Positions 10,358-22,028 of a stretch of 64,000 nucleotides of DNA are shown here, piece after piece. Position 1 is the first letter of the stretch. Every line of letters begins with the position of its first letter. The stretch spans positions 992,001-1,056,000 of the forward strand of contig CAJINV010000008.1 in NCBI GenBank assembly GCA_905178155.1, in the 5' to 3' direction. The translations under genes were made by a program, and so were the position numbers. The stretch comes from Amoebophrya sp. A120 (lineage: Eukaryota; Sar; Dinophyceae; Syndiniales; Amoebophryaceae). A model generated the notes under the pieces. The model was not told the origin of the DNA. It did not search any database and saw only the letters and a list, made by a program, of their open reading frames with translations.

Positions 10358-11593
10358 CAACATTTTGCTCATCCTGAACATTGACGAAAAAAGTTCATAT
10401 TATGCGTGGAATCTCCCCAATCCACGCACTTTTCTAAATCTTTTTGCTTGAGCACCGATCGATGAGTACTGCAAGGCCGACCCCAGAATGCAGACACTAA
10501 AAACATTCCCAATTTTTGCAAACAAAAAAAAAGATTGCAAGATAGACTGAACCCGACCATGAAGATGACAGATAATTTTTCATCCACGCGGCCAGCCGCG
10601 TAGCTGGATCGTATGTCAAAGGTAACTCTTCGAACGTGTCCCTTTCGTTCACAGCGTTCCTGGCATGCATCCATCGGAGGATATTAAACAGAAGATGAAG
10701 AGTGACTTGAGGGTACTATGTGTGCGATTCAAAATTCAGACCGCCGCTTCGGTTCCATTCCTCTGGTAGCAGTCACCATTCGAAGGAGGGTGATTGTTGG
10801 CTACACCACGCATCTGGCCACACGCAACGTCTGAAATACCCCGTATTCAAGTAAGCTTTTTCTGCGAGACAGACCGGGGCGAGCACTACATGGCTCATTG
10901 AGTGGATTGAGACAATCGGAATCGCTACAACTGGTGTGTAGAATAAAACTTCAAGGTAGATCTGTATCACTGAGCAGACACTGAAATAATAAATTCAACT
11001 CGGCGTCGCGACTCATGCCTTTCTTTGAGTAGCTGGTGGTAGCGGTCGGTCGCTACGTAGTTGGTCCGCAATGCAAATGTCGTCGCTGTTGCCAAACCAC
11101 CGGCGGGTGCAAGTTCTGGATCCGAAAACAACCGAAATGAATGGAACCAACAGACAAGGTGCAATATCCCGAAGTAATAAACCGCGCGCGGCTCCGGACA
11201 AACAACCTCTGCCGATACTCTAATCATGTATGAGTCTACTCAGCTAGCTAAAGAAGCAACGCTAAGTATCTATGGTGTATGCGTTGAGCTCATCAACATG
11301 AACGGATCAGACACTGGCAAAACGAAATGGAGCTATAGTTGCATACGCCTTGCCTTGTTGCCTGCGGAAGACGGTAGTGCAGTCGCAATTCCGCGTCGCC
11401 GCGTTCATCTGAGTTAGTTTGAGCATGGAAAAAGAAGGAGAGATAAACGAAAGGCGTACAAGGTCGAGGCTTGTAAGATTTCTATTTGTAGGGTCGGCAG
11501 CTGCTGTGGAGACGGAGACCACCAAGTGTCTTTTCCCAGGCATGACAGGGTACGACGATATCGACTTCCACTTCCAGCAATGGGTCCCTCGCC
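10358..11593. other. Intergenic region, 10358-11593
   Basis: Several short open frames on both strands (for example 10369-10674 and 10967-11227 on the minus strand) without recognisable content or codon bias. The 5' flank and promoter of the acyl-CoA synthetase gene should lie here, but no TATA-like element can be identified with confidence. Confidence 0.4.
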
Positions 11594-14500
11594 ATGGCTA
11601 CAGGTGGGCTCGCGGGCCTCGCCCTGCTGCAGATGGCAGACCAGCGCCTCGGGTTGACCAACGATTTGAACCTGGCGTGGAAAATTTTTCTATCAAATGC
11701 AAAAACGTCTGGGTCTGGAACAAAGCAACCCGTCATGCCAAATCTGAATCATGTAAAAATCTGTGTTGCATCATTACCAAAAGCTGTCCAATTTTGACCT
11801 AATCGAGAGGCAGTTTCTCATGCAGGATAGGCATGATAGAACTGCCACAGAATCTGTCATGCTATGTCCTACATGCCAGACCTCATGGGTCATGGAAAAC
11901 CTGCATGACAAGTCTGACATTCCTCCAGACCCATACATTTTTACATTTGATACTTTCCGCAGTTTTACCAAATGTGGCGCATGGCCAACAAGGAGTTTAC
12001 GGTGACGGATGTGTGGCTCGAGAGTGTGGCCAAATACGGAGACCACAAGACCGCCATCTGTTTCGAGAACAAGCATTTCACCTTCCTGGACATGGAGCGC
12101 ACGGTGCTGCAGATGGCCAGGTACCTATGCAAGAAAAAAACTGTGTAAGAGTAAATCTGTGATGCAGAAAATGCAAAACAGTATACAGTTGTCATGCTGG
12201 AAGTGCGTCGTAGGCAACTATCATACGCGTTTCCACGTACTAGTTGCGCATGACAGGTTTTCCCTGTAATGCAAAGCGAATTTGTGATGCTGCTCTTCCT
12301 ACAAAGTTGTTACACTTACTACACAGTTTTTTTCCTGGATTGTACCTGCTAGAAACTGTCCGGGTAGGTACCGGGGACTCAGTCTGCTTGTACATGGAGA
12401 ACAAGCCTGAGTTCGTTTGCTGGTGGCTCGCGCTAACCCGAATTAATGCGGTCGTTGTATCCATTGAAAATACAAAAATGCTCCTCTGACGAACAGTAAC
12501 AGTTTTTTTGTCTGAACATGAGACTTCCTGCTCCTCGCTCTCTCGAAAGAGCATCGTAAGGCACAACAGACACTGGCGGGTCAGATTTCATGCATCACTT
12601 CTCCCATGTACTGAAACTGATAACGATTGTGTTTTGCTTCCGGACGAAGTGAATTCTACTTTTTCTTTCGGTACTAGAGGCCTATTGTCCTCGTGGGGCG
12701 AAATTAATGAGAAATGCATTATAGTTTCTCTTTCCTCGGTTTCTTCCAGTACATGCTGCCTCGTCGAGTAGAACGAACGATTTTGTGTAGTTGCATACCG
12801 AGGCCTCCTGAATTACAACTTGAAGCAGACAGGTCTGTTGCACTGCATCCGTATTTCAAGGACCAAAAACACGGCACATGGCAGTCAAGAACAGGACGCC
12901 GCGGTAGAGGTAGAGCGTGGCGGTGCTGCAGATCGTGATCGCATCACGACCATCATTGTTGACGCGCCTCTCTGGCCGCACGTCGCGGAAATCCAACGTG
13001 AACTCCTCCAGGAAGATGTTCAAGAAAACCAAAAATCGGCGGCGCGATCCGCAAAATTTGACTCAGACGAAACCGCTTCTCGCGGTAGCGGTCAAGCAGC
13101 ACCCCCCAAGGTGAAGATCGTACTCTGGTGCGGAGACAGTAAATCAGCAGCCGCACCACTCCGAGCGCAGACAGGCGGTGAGAATGTTTTTGGGGAGGAC
13201 ACAACCAACACCGTTATGCCTGTTCGAGGACGAGGATTGGAAGTAGAGCTGTCTCCCGTTGAGCAGCAACATCAAGACGCATTTTATTCGAACATGATCA
13301 AGATTTACGAAGTAGACTATACGGATTTGCTGCAGATTCCCGCAACTCCAATTGACCCGGCTCTCAGGCGCGGCGTCAAATTTCAAGACCTTTTCGGGTA
13401 CTTCTTATCTGTTTGCTGTAGTACTAGAGGCCAATATAACTGACAAAACACAGAGTCGTGTTTCACACGAATGACGGGCCCTCGTGTACTCTGCAGCTGA
13501 TGAGTATGTTTTTTGCTGTGCGCTCCTTCGTCCTGTAGTGCATGGCTACGTGGTTCTTCAATTCAATTTGATGTTGTGAAGGAAAGATTTTTGTCTGAAG
13601 TGGATACAACCGAATCGTAAGCTCTTACTTTTGTAACGATAAGAACATCCGCGTCCACGTCGATGCTGCACAATCAAAGGTTCATCTACACTTCTGGTAC
13701 CACGGGGTTACCGAAGGCAGCCAGGGTCTCGCACCTGCGCATGTGGCAGTTCGGTGCGTTCCTGAGCGGCCTGGGGCAGGTGACCAGTCAGGACCGGATT
13801 TACACCTGTCTGCCCATCTTCCACTCTGCCGGGGGCGGCATCGGCGTGATGAGTATGATGATCACAGGGGCTACTCTGGTCCTCGCGCGCCGGTTTTCGT
13901 CGACGCACTTCTGGCGCGAGGTCGTCGAGCAGCGTTGTACCATTATTCAGTACATTGGAGAACTGTGCCGATACCTGGTGAATAGCGAGCAGGCCGGAGA
14001 CGAATTTTCCCGTCGCGAAGATCCAAGAAGAACCGCAGGAATCCCCTCGGCCTCGTCGAACAAGACAACTTCCGGAGTAGAGTATTCAAAGGCTGCATCA
14101 AAGCTGCGACCACAGCAGCAGCCGCACCGCAATCACTGCGTGCGACTGGCGGTGGGCAACGGTCTGCGCCCTGAGGTGTGGCGTGAATTCCAGAACTCCT
14201 TTCAAATCCCAGAAGTTCTGGAGTTCTACGGAGCAACCGAAGGCAATGGGGCCATGGCAAATTCCGTACTGGCGGACTGTCGGTCCAGCGCCCACTCCTT
14301 TCTTGCACCCTTTCTGCAGTTCGTCTCGCGGAGCCTCTCGTCGCCGTTCGCGTTCGTCACCAGATCTTCTTCATCGTCCCAGCACTCGGTAATATCACCA
14401 ACCACGGGCGGACGAGCCGAGCGGCCTCGCGGCGGATCCCCACTTGGAAGCGGAGCAGGTGGTTTGCTTTGCGGCCGAAACCAGGCGAGCAATGTGGTCG

Positions 14501-15965
14501 GCAGCGTTGGACGCTATGGAGCTGTTGCCCGGGCCATTCTAGGGCTGAAAATCGTCAAATTTGACGTGGAAACCGAGGAACCCCTTCGAGTCCCTGTCAG
14601 CGAGGCCCAGACCGACGTTTCGAAAAGTGCGACGGCACCACAACCCGGTCGTGTCTGCAGGCCTGCGTTTTGCGTTGAGTGTGACGTGGACGAGCCCGGT
14701 GAGTTGCTTTTTCCGATTAAGAGCTACCTTCCGCACACCACCTTCAGCGGGTACAGCGACGCGGCCTCCACCGACAAGAAGATTTTGCGGGACGTGTCCC
14801 GCCCCGGAGATTGCTATTTCCGCACGGGCGACTTGCTCCGCCGGGACAAGTTCGGGAATTACTACTTTGTTGACCGCATCGGCGACACGTTCCGCTGGAA
14901 GGGCGAGAATGTATCCACGCTGGAGTTGCAGCAGGTCATCCTTTCAGTCAACGACGACCTGCCTTCCTCGGCCGGCGCGGGAGAAATATCTGGCTTGGCG
15001 GACACGAGCAACAGGACCGATGTTGAGGACGTGATAAGGATCGAGGAAGCCAATGTCTATGGCGTTGTCGTGCCAAACCAACCCGACGGCCGAGCGCCGC
15101 TGGTCGCGCTGACTTTGCAACGTGGCTGTCGCGAAGATTTCGCCCGCGGCGGTTCTGCCACCGGCCAGACCGATGAGGATAGCGGAAGCCTGCAGCGGTT
15201 TCTTAACGACCGGCTGTTGCCGCTTTGCCGCAAGAAGCTACCCTCTTACGCTGTGCCGCTGTTCGTGCGAGTCGTGCACACGCACGCCGCCATGGAGCAC
15301 ACAGAAACCTGGAAGCTGTAAGAAACAAGAAAATTATTTGTAGCCTCAAAATGAGAACTCCGACGCGGGACGGAATGAGGTCGATACGATGTAATTCTCG
15401 TCGTACGTGGCTAGACACTTTGTTAGTTGGCGTAACACCTTTCTGTTCCATTGGCTGTGTGTATTGCGGAAGCAGAAAAATAAAGGGCAAGTGCCTCTTA
15501 CAAAAAAAAAGGTGAGCTCTGCCTATCGCGGGAGAAGGAGTGCGTTGCGCATATGTCCTTCTGCCTATCTTCATGCTATCGCGGCGATCGCAGCACAGAA
15601 CACAAACCGGAACAATTCGTATTGGTTTGCATATTATTTCGCCAACCTGATCATGTTCTAGTAGTTCAAGTTCTCAATTGCATAAAAGGAAGAAAGGCGG
15701 AATGCGCCAGCAAGGAATCGACCCGCAACACTGCTCCCCCGACCGTCTCTTCTCTTTAGTCACGACAACTGCAGCAGAGGACCCGGAGGACCATCGTGCT
15801 GGGACCGTCACTGCTTTTTCTCGTCGGGGTAGGACCGTTCAAGGTGGACGCGCTAGGTACCAACCCTTCGGACAAGCCGAGTACGACGCACTGTGTGCGG
15901 CCACGAGCAGCGGAAGCACATCAAAGTCGACGACTGTGACCAGCGAACTCAAAGCCAACCTCTGA
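11594..15965 (+). CDS. Very-long-chain acyl-CoA synthetase / fatty acid transport protein
   Basis: Six exons join in frame: 11594-11690, 11958-12125, 12347-12457, 12794-13397, 13680-15317 and 15689-15965 (964 residues). The first three introns are introner-like; the last two are GT-AG. Family features, in order: an N-terminal hydrophobic stretch and LTNDLNLAWKIF, VCLYMENKPEFVCWWLAL, LLNYNLKQTGLLHC, the AMP-binding P-loop IYTSGTTGLPKAA just after 13680, the EFYGATEGNG box, YFRTGDLL and DRIGDTFRWKGENVST, then a C-terminal segment with QQGIDP. These are typical of the SLC27/FATP branch of adenylate-forming enzymes, which activate long fatty acids to acyl-CoA with ATP at membranes. The protein is about 300 residues longer than the ~620-650 usual for the family; low-complexity inserts at about 12900-13250 and 14290-14500 account for it. 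Confidence 0.9.
11691..11952 (+). mobile_element. Introner element, family C (262 bp)
   Basis: Starts TATCAAATGCAAAAACG and ends TTTTACATTTGATA, with GTCTGGGTCTGG and its near-inverse just inside. The flanking 5-bp copies are TTTTC (11686-11690) and CTTTC (11953-11957), one mismatch. Removing the element plus the right copy gives K-I-F-P-Q-F in frame. Same family as 42272-42541. Confidence 0.88.
12126..12341 (+). mobile_element. Introner element (216 bp)
   Basis: Left end TATGCAAGAAAAAAACTGTG, right end inverse CACAGTTTTTTTCCTGGATT. The 5-bp repeat is GTACC (12121-12125 and 12342-12346). Excision gives M-A-R-Y-L-L-E-T-V in frame, matching the family. Confidence 0.85.
12458..12793 (+). mobile_element. 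Probable degenerate introner intron
   Basis: The intron starts TATCC like the other elements. It is bordered by CGTTG on the left (12453-12457) and AGTTG on the right (12789-12793), a 5-bp repeat with one mismatch. Removal of 12458-12793 gives N-A-V-V-A-Y-R-G-L-L-N-Y-N-L in frame, matching the FATP motif, while no GT-AG pair gives the right phase. The inverted ends have decayed and are not convincing. Confidence 0.5.
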
Positions 15966-17222
15966 AAAGAAAGAGTTTGTTATGAGACGAGTTTTGTTTA
16001 TATATACCACCTTAACCTTTCTTTTTCGGTTTCTATCCTGCACCGTGTAGGTGTACTCAAAGCACATTCACACAAAAAATGAAAACGATGCTCATCTTCA
16101 TGCTGACATAGTCATTGCTTTTTTTTTGGTCTCCCTTTCTCGATGTTTTCGGATCAGAACCCTGCGGAACAGTGCTAATGAACTGAAGCTGTACGGCTAC
16201 TCGAGGGGGATGCGCAAACATATTGAGGAACGTGCCTGACAACATGGATTCGCATTTATTTTTATTTCATTGTGTCTATCTTTGTCTTTCATCAACATTA
16301 AGATTAGCCGTCCAATGGATCCAGATCCTAGCCATGCACTGGCTGAAAGTAAAACCCACTGAATTTTTTTAAGGTAAGAGAATCGATCGACATGTGAATG
16401 GTGAAGAAGACTTTTGGAAGAATGTTTTTGCTTATGTATGAAAGAAAAATAATAATAAGTCTTCAAAATTAAAGAATGTGAATAACTGAATGAAAATGTG
16501 AAATATACCAGGATGATAAGCGCAACAAGGCAGGTTTTCGTTGTCGCAGCATCTTCCGGGGAACGAGAAGCGTTGTGGAGAGTCGGCGTGGCATGAGGTG
16601 AAGTTGATTAATGTCACCGCGATCTCTGTCTATCTCAACAAAGGTGCGCATCACCGGAGCGTGAGCGCAAAGTGGCATCAAAGTGTATTTCGTGTGAAAG
16701 ACAGAGAGTAGCCAAAACAGTTGTATCTGTTGCATATTGCTGAATTTGGAGGGCAGTTTTCGAACAGATTGATGGCAGCGGTGAAAAATACTGACGTGCC
16801 ATGTTTCAATCGCCCCTACGAACCACGGAAGGAATTCATAGCAAAGGGATAAGATAGACAATCGCTTCTGGGTTCTTTTCGCGCAGTCGTATTTTTCTGT
16901 ATCCGGCCCGGGCCCGGCGACAAAGCGGACGCTCTGCTGCGATACACTGCCGCACCACAAGTCCTTGTGGCATACCACTCAGACATGTACATGTTTGACG
17001 AGGTGCGTTCCCCTCGCGAAAGATGCAGCGTAGCCATGGTCCTCATGGAAAGAAGTTTTGGTTGAAATGAATGCAGTGAGCCAGGTGGAAGATGTAGTTC
17101 AGTGGGCGTATTGATGGCGTGGGGCGAGTCATTTAAGGCAGAAGTCTCTTCTTGTGTCTACGTCACCGAGCCACGCATTCCCATTCGTGTCGCTGACGAG
17201 TAACAAGACGAAGGGCGAAACA
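15966..17222. other. Intergenic region, 15966-17222
   Basis: No supported gene. The longest frame is 16469-16978 on the minus strand (169 codons) with no domain. Nothing else is seen. Confidence 0.4.
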
Positions 17223-20200
17223 ATGGTGGCCGTTCCCGCAGGTTGTCCGCGTGCCTCTGGTGCCTCAGCGCCATCGTCCATTTATTTGAGCAGATTGCGC
17301 CCTGTTGCTTGCGTCATTTTTATCACTCACCTCACGGACACGGCGCCCCAAGCGGCGGTGGCTCTTTCCCGACACGAAGTATCGACGGCCACCAGTGGAG
17401 GTACAGGAGGTGGTGGGCTTATTTCCTCGTGGGCACGACAGCTTTTCCTTGGCCCAAGTAAAAGCGGAGGCGATCGAGGCGGTGCTGGCGAAGACAGCTG
17501 GGCCGACGACGATGCGACGCGACTCGTACAGACAACAGCCACAGGTCTGAGTAGAGGTGAGGTGGCGCAAGGTACTTAAGATACCAGGAGGTACTTTTGT
17601 TTCTGAGTGGCAGAATGCGGAAGTGAAAATAAAGTACTAGCAGCTTCTCTTGATTTGATCTGTCATCTATTTGCTGCCCGTCTGGAAACACGCGACGCAG
17701 CCTATTTTGGTTCCTGCAAGGACAAAAATCCAAAAGACTGAGCAAGCCCCAGCTCGTGCGTGCATTCATGATCATCGTTTGCTTCCCCGCACCGCAGGCG
17801 GAAAAAAAAGTTCTATCGGAGCTCGCCTAAATTCGATGCTCCTATCGAATCTATTCTAAATCGTTCTGATCTGTCAGGAGCGGGGGCACGAGCGCAGGCA
17901 GGATTAACCGCCAGTGAGCTTCGCGGGGATGCTACGCAAACCACCGGTCGCGCGTTTTTTTCGTCGCCCTTCGGACGGCCGCGCAGCGACACCGGTAGAA
18001 GTGCAAACACCAATTTGCTGCAGATGCAGCATCTCCTTGCTGCCGGCTCGGGCTCGACGTCCTGGAGTAATTTTGGGTCCGGAACTACTGCCGTAGTACC
18101 TGAGGTCAGTCCCACCTTGATCAACGTCATTTCCCTCACATTTCAGTATTTTCTCGTCTACGCTGCCTACCACATACTGCGCACCTACAACCAACTCAGA
18201 AAGGGCGCGATCGAGACAAATCCAAGTGGCAACGAGCCGGACAATGATATCGATGTTACAATAGATGGAAATGGAGCGCCTATCACTGCCTCCACACGAG
18301 CGCCTCCAAGTAGCGAACGGGGTCGGCCTTTGATTCAGGTAGCGGCAGTTAATGATGTGAAGATGTCATCATGCCTGAGTATTTCCAGTGGCGGTCAACC
18401 TGTTGTAGAAAACAGGGACTCGTCCTTGAAATTAAGTACGTTTTTAGCTGAACAAGTTCTGAAGGAACAAGAAGAGCACAAAACTAAACATGACAAAAAT
18501 ACATAAAGAATCGGTAAATATGGCTGAAGAGACAGATCCAACCTCAATACTTTCAGAGCCAGACCGGGCGCGGATCGGCTCCCATGTCCACGAGGGACCA
18601 GGCAACGACCACGCTCAAATCCACGCGTTGGCCGGATGCGCTAGAACTGGAGCAGGTGCTGCAAAAAATGGTGCAAACTGTGCAGCTGGCCCCGATGCTG
18701 GCGGTGCTCTTCATCGCGACCCGGCTCCGGGCGTCCACGCTTGGGGACAACCAGAGCCCGCCCGGGTACGCGCAGACCTGCATGTACGTTGCCACGTACG
18801 CCGTGCTGACGGACACGATCGTCGCCGCTGTCCTTCCGTTCTTCATCTCGGACGTGAGCAAGGCAGAGAGCGGCATGGCGGCCAACGACCCCGTGGGCGG
18901 TGCTCCCACAGCTGCTGGTGATCCGGAGGCGCCCCCGGCACCGCCCGCGAATACTTGGCTGCAGCGGCTCAAGGATCGGGTAGAAGACGCCGTAGAAAGT
19001 GCGACTGGCTACGACATCGACGGAGACGGCGACGTGGGTGAATCTGACGGTATGCACCGGAAAGTAGGATGTCGTTGCGCGCTTCTTGCCGTTTTTATAT
19101 TGGAATCAACATATGGATATGCATATGTAAATGTATGATTTACACAGACTCAGACAGGCTTCGTATTTGTTCCAAAGCGAAACCGCGGCACAACTTTTTG
19201 GATTTGTAAGAAAATTTTCCGAGCCAGAAGGGGAGTCGAGTTTGTTCCCTCATCGTTCAAATGAGACTGAGAGAGGAAGCGCCACCTTTCCCTTTTCAAA
19301 AGCCACGACGAAGACGTGGGGGCGACCAAGTTTTTCGGCGCGGCTGTCCCCTCCGTCGGAAAGAGAAAGCGGTTGACGCGACACGAAAAGCGGCAGCAGG
19401 CTTACCAGAGGAAGCTGGTGGCCATGCGGGCAGTGAAGATTCTGTCGATCACCCGCACAGCGCTCACATTTGCTGTCTATGCCTCGTTCTCCGTGGTCAT
19501 CTTCGCGCTGATTGCGATGGAGGCGCCCGCCGGAAACCGACACTGCCCCACCTGTGCCTGGTCCTGGACCCCCGACGTGCCCGCGAGCCTGCAGTGTCTC
19601 ATTAATCTAACGCTCCAGTATTTCGCGGTCTATCTGGCACTCTACGCCTCCCAAATGTACTCCATCTTTTGCACCCCGGACCGGCAACCGACCAAAGTAG
19701 CGAAGTTTCTGGAGCGGGTAAATAAATACTAAAACTCGTATGTAAGAACAAGAAGTTTTTGCTCGTGTGTTCAAAATGCTGGAGTACATCACAGCACATC
19801 GCTACAGACTGCCGGAGTAGAAGATGAACAACTGCTTGATGTTTCTTTGGGGAGAGACGCAGGAAAGCATATAAATGAAAATGACAACAGGCACGGGAGG
19901 CCAGTGAGCTGTGTCCCATACTCGCGGTGCTTTTCATCGCGGTGCGACTGCGCGCGAATCAACTGAAGACGGAGCCGCAGGAGTACGCGAAAACGGCCTT
20001 CTACGTGACTACCTACGCCGTGCTGGGGCAGACGGTATTGGCGCTGCTCCAGCCACTAGTGCACCAGTTAAACACGCTGTTGGGGTTTCTGCTCGAGTGC
20101 GCCAAGTACCTGTTTCTCCTTTCGATCTACGCCGGCACAGTGGTGGTGATCTACAGCATTTTCGACCTCGAGCTACCGAAGCACTTCGGGAGCAGCACTC

Positions 20201-21358
20201 CTGCGCTTTCCACGCCTGGAAAGTGCATTTTGCTAGTAGTCATGGTCTACTTCGTGGTGTTCATCCTTCTCCAAATGATTCGCTCCTACTATTACAATGA
20301 AAAATGCCCCCACCCCCGAACTTGAAAGCATTTGTATTGCAAACCTTTCCAAATGAAACATTCGCGCTCTTGCATCTATCAGCATCACAGGTTTTCAACC
20401 GTGAATAGCAAAAATTTGTATTGCAAAAGGCCCCAGCAAGAGCGGCGCTTGTCATGTAAGCGATGCGATACACGCCTAGACTCTGCATCAGAAAGATCCA
20501 TACTCCTTCCATGCATGACAGAAAGTTTTCATTTGGAAACTTCGCATCACAAATTTTGCAATTTCAGGGGTGGGGGGCACTTTTCACTGCAATACCTACT
20601 CGCTTTGGGTCCTGAAGCTGCATGCAAAAACGAACCTCGAAATCATGCTCGAGGAGTCGCTGCCGTCCTTGGAGCTGATTCCAATGTTGGGCGTCGTGTT
20701 TGTGGCCGCTCGGTTCCGCGCTATGGAGGTGCGCCCAAACCTATCCACCGAAGGGTTCGGCCCAAAGCTGGAGCTACCTTCTCCTGTGGTATATTGCATG
20801 GCGACACTTTGGAAGATGCATCACGTGCCTCGGGAGTGGCAAAAACTACACTCGACGCGCAATTTGCCTCCAAGTTCCAGCACCATTCCATTCTTTTACG
20901 GTGCAACGTGCCGCAAGAAGATGCAACAATGACTGCATGCGATATTAAAAAGGCCTGGCATACAACACTGTGTATAGAGAACGACATCGCTTGATTGGCC
21001 ACATTAGAGGTGGTAGAACAACGCTCTGGGCGTATTTACTGGCCCATAGGCCCAAGGCGGCGAAATCCAGCAATGGGCAAAGATCTTTATGTACCTAGCC
21101 GCTTGCGCGGTCCTGGTACAGACTGCCGTGAGCATCGTCCTACCCTACTTCAACGGGCAGATCCAGGTCCTTCCAGTAGCAGATCCGGCGGCGCCGGTGA
21201 AAGAGCGAATCTTACTCAACTATCGAAGGCACACTCGGCGGGAGACCGCAAAGAGTTTGAGCATGGCCAAATTCGCAGCGATGGCAGGTGTGTATGCGGG
21301 GGTAGCGGGCGTGTTGGTGTCAATTCTCACCATTGAGCCTACGAGCGTGCTGCTCTGA
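17223..21358 (+). CDS. Polytopic membrane protein with three repeated modules and a DxDGDG loop
   Basis: Exons that I could phase: 17223-17556 (tentative), 17878 to about 18340-18435, about 18536-19037, 19314-19717, 19891-20289, 20600-20728 and 21050-21358. The product has many hydrophobic segments. One module occurs three times: L-x-P-M-L-A-V-L-F-I-A-x-R-L-R-A, then a short variable loop, then Y-x-x-T-Y-A-V-L-x-Q-T and a helix ending L-P-x-F. The copies start near 18690, 19905 and 20670. Before the first two copies is another repeated helix (LINLTLQYFAVYLALYA-like). Between modules 1 and 2, spliced exons give GYDIDGDGDVDVG, an acidic loop like a calcium site. I do not recognise the family; channel, transporter and scaffold are all possible. 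Introns are GT-AG except the introner at 20290. The joint between about 18340 and 18560 is unresolved. Confidence 0.72.
20290..20594 (+). mobile_element. Introner element, family A (305 bp)
   Basis: Starts TATTACAATGAAAAATG and ends CACTGCAATA. The 5-bp repeat is CCTAC (20285-20289 and 20595-20599). Excision plus one copy gives I-R-S-Y-S-L-W-V-L in frame inside the third module of the membrane protein. Confidence 0.92.
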
Positions 21359-22028
21359 AGCTGAATCATAGGGCGGCGATGAATCGAGATTTTCGTGTTA
21401 AAACCCGCGAACGCAATTCCCTCTCCTTTTTTCTCAGTCCGTTCAGACTCATCTTCTTCATTAGAGATGAAAAGGAGCCGACTTAAGTCAGCTTCTACAC
21501 TGCCTCGGAAGTCGGAGTCTTGATGACAAATTTGCTGACAACCTAGTTGCAAAACATGGTAAATTTTTACGCAGATGAGATGTCTGTTGTGCTGTTCCAC
21601 AGGATGATTGAAGACTTCAGTTACAGATACCTGAACCTGCTCGCTGGTATCTTTACTAGAGAGACCACTAATTCCTTTTCGCTGCTTTCCGGCGAGAATG
21701 ATAAACTAAACTTGGGTATACACGAAATAACTGCGGCACCGCTCCACGCAGAGGTCTAGTATCGCGATCATGTGCCCCATAATTCAATTAATCGCAGTGC
21801 TTTGGCATTCGTCCGATGGTATACTCATAGCTTCCATTTCTTTTCAGTGCGTCTGGTTCACCCTCCTCGGAGCAGAATTTTTAGCCTGCTTCTGAACTAG
21901 AGACCGTATTGTACTACCAAAATCATAATAAAATCAATGATTGGCATTTGAGCTGGTGTCGGGTACTATTTTGAAGCGTTTTTCTTTTTAGATTTCTCAG
22001 AGTGCGTAGAAGGAGCGCAGATAAAAAG
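21359..22028. other. Intergenic region, 21359-22028
   Basis: Only short frames without recognisable content. The 5' flank of the UDP-xylose synthase gene lies at its end. Confidence 0.4.

Noticed and set aside
16469-16978. 169-codon minus-strand frame
   Set aside because: No domain, no composition bias towards coding and no neighbour on that strand.
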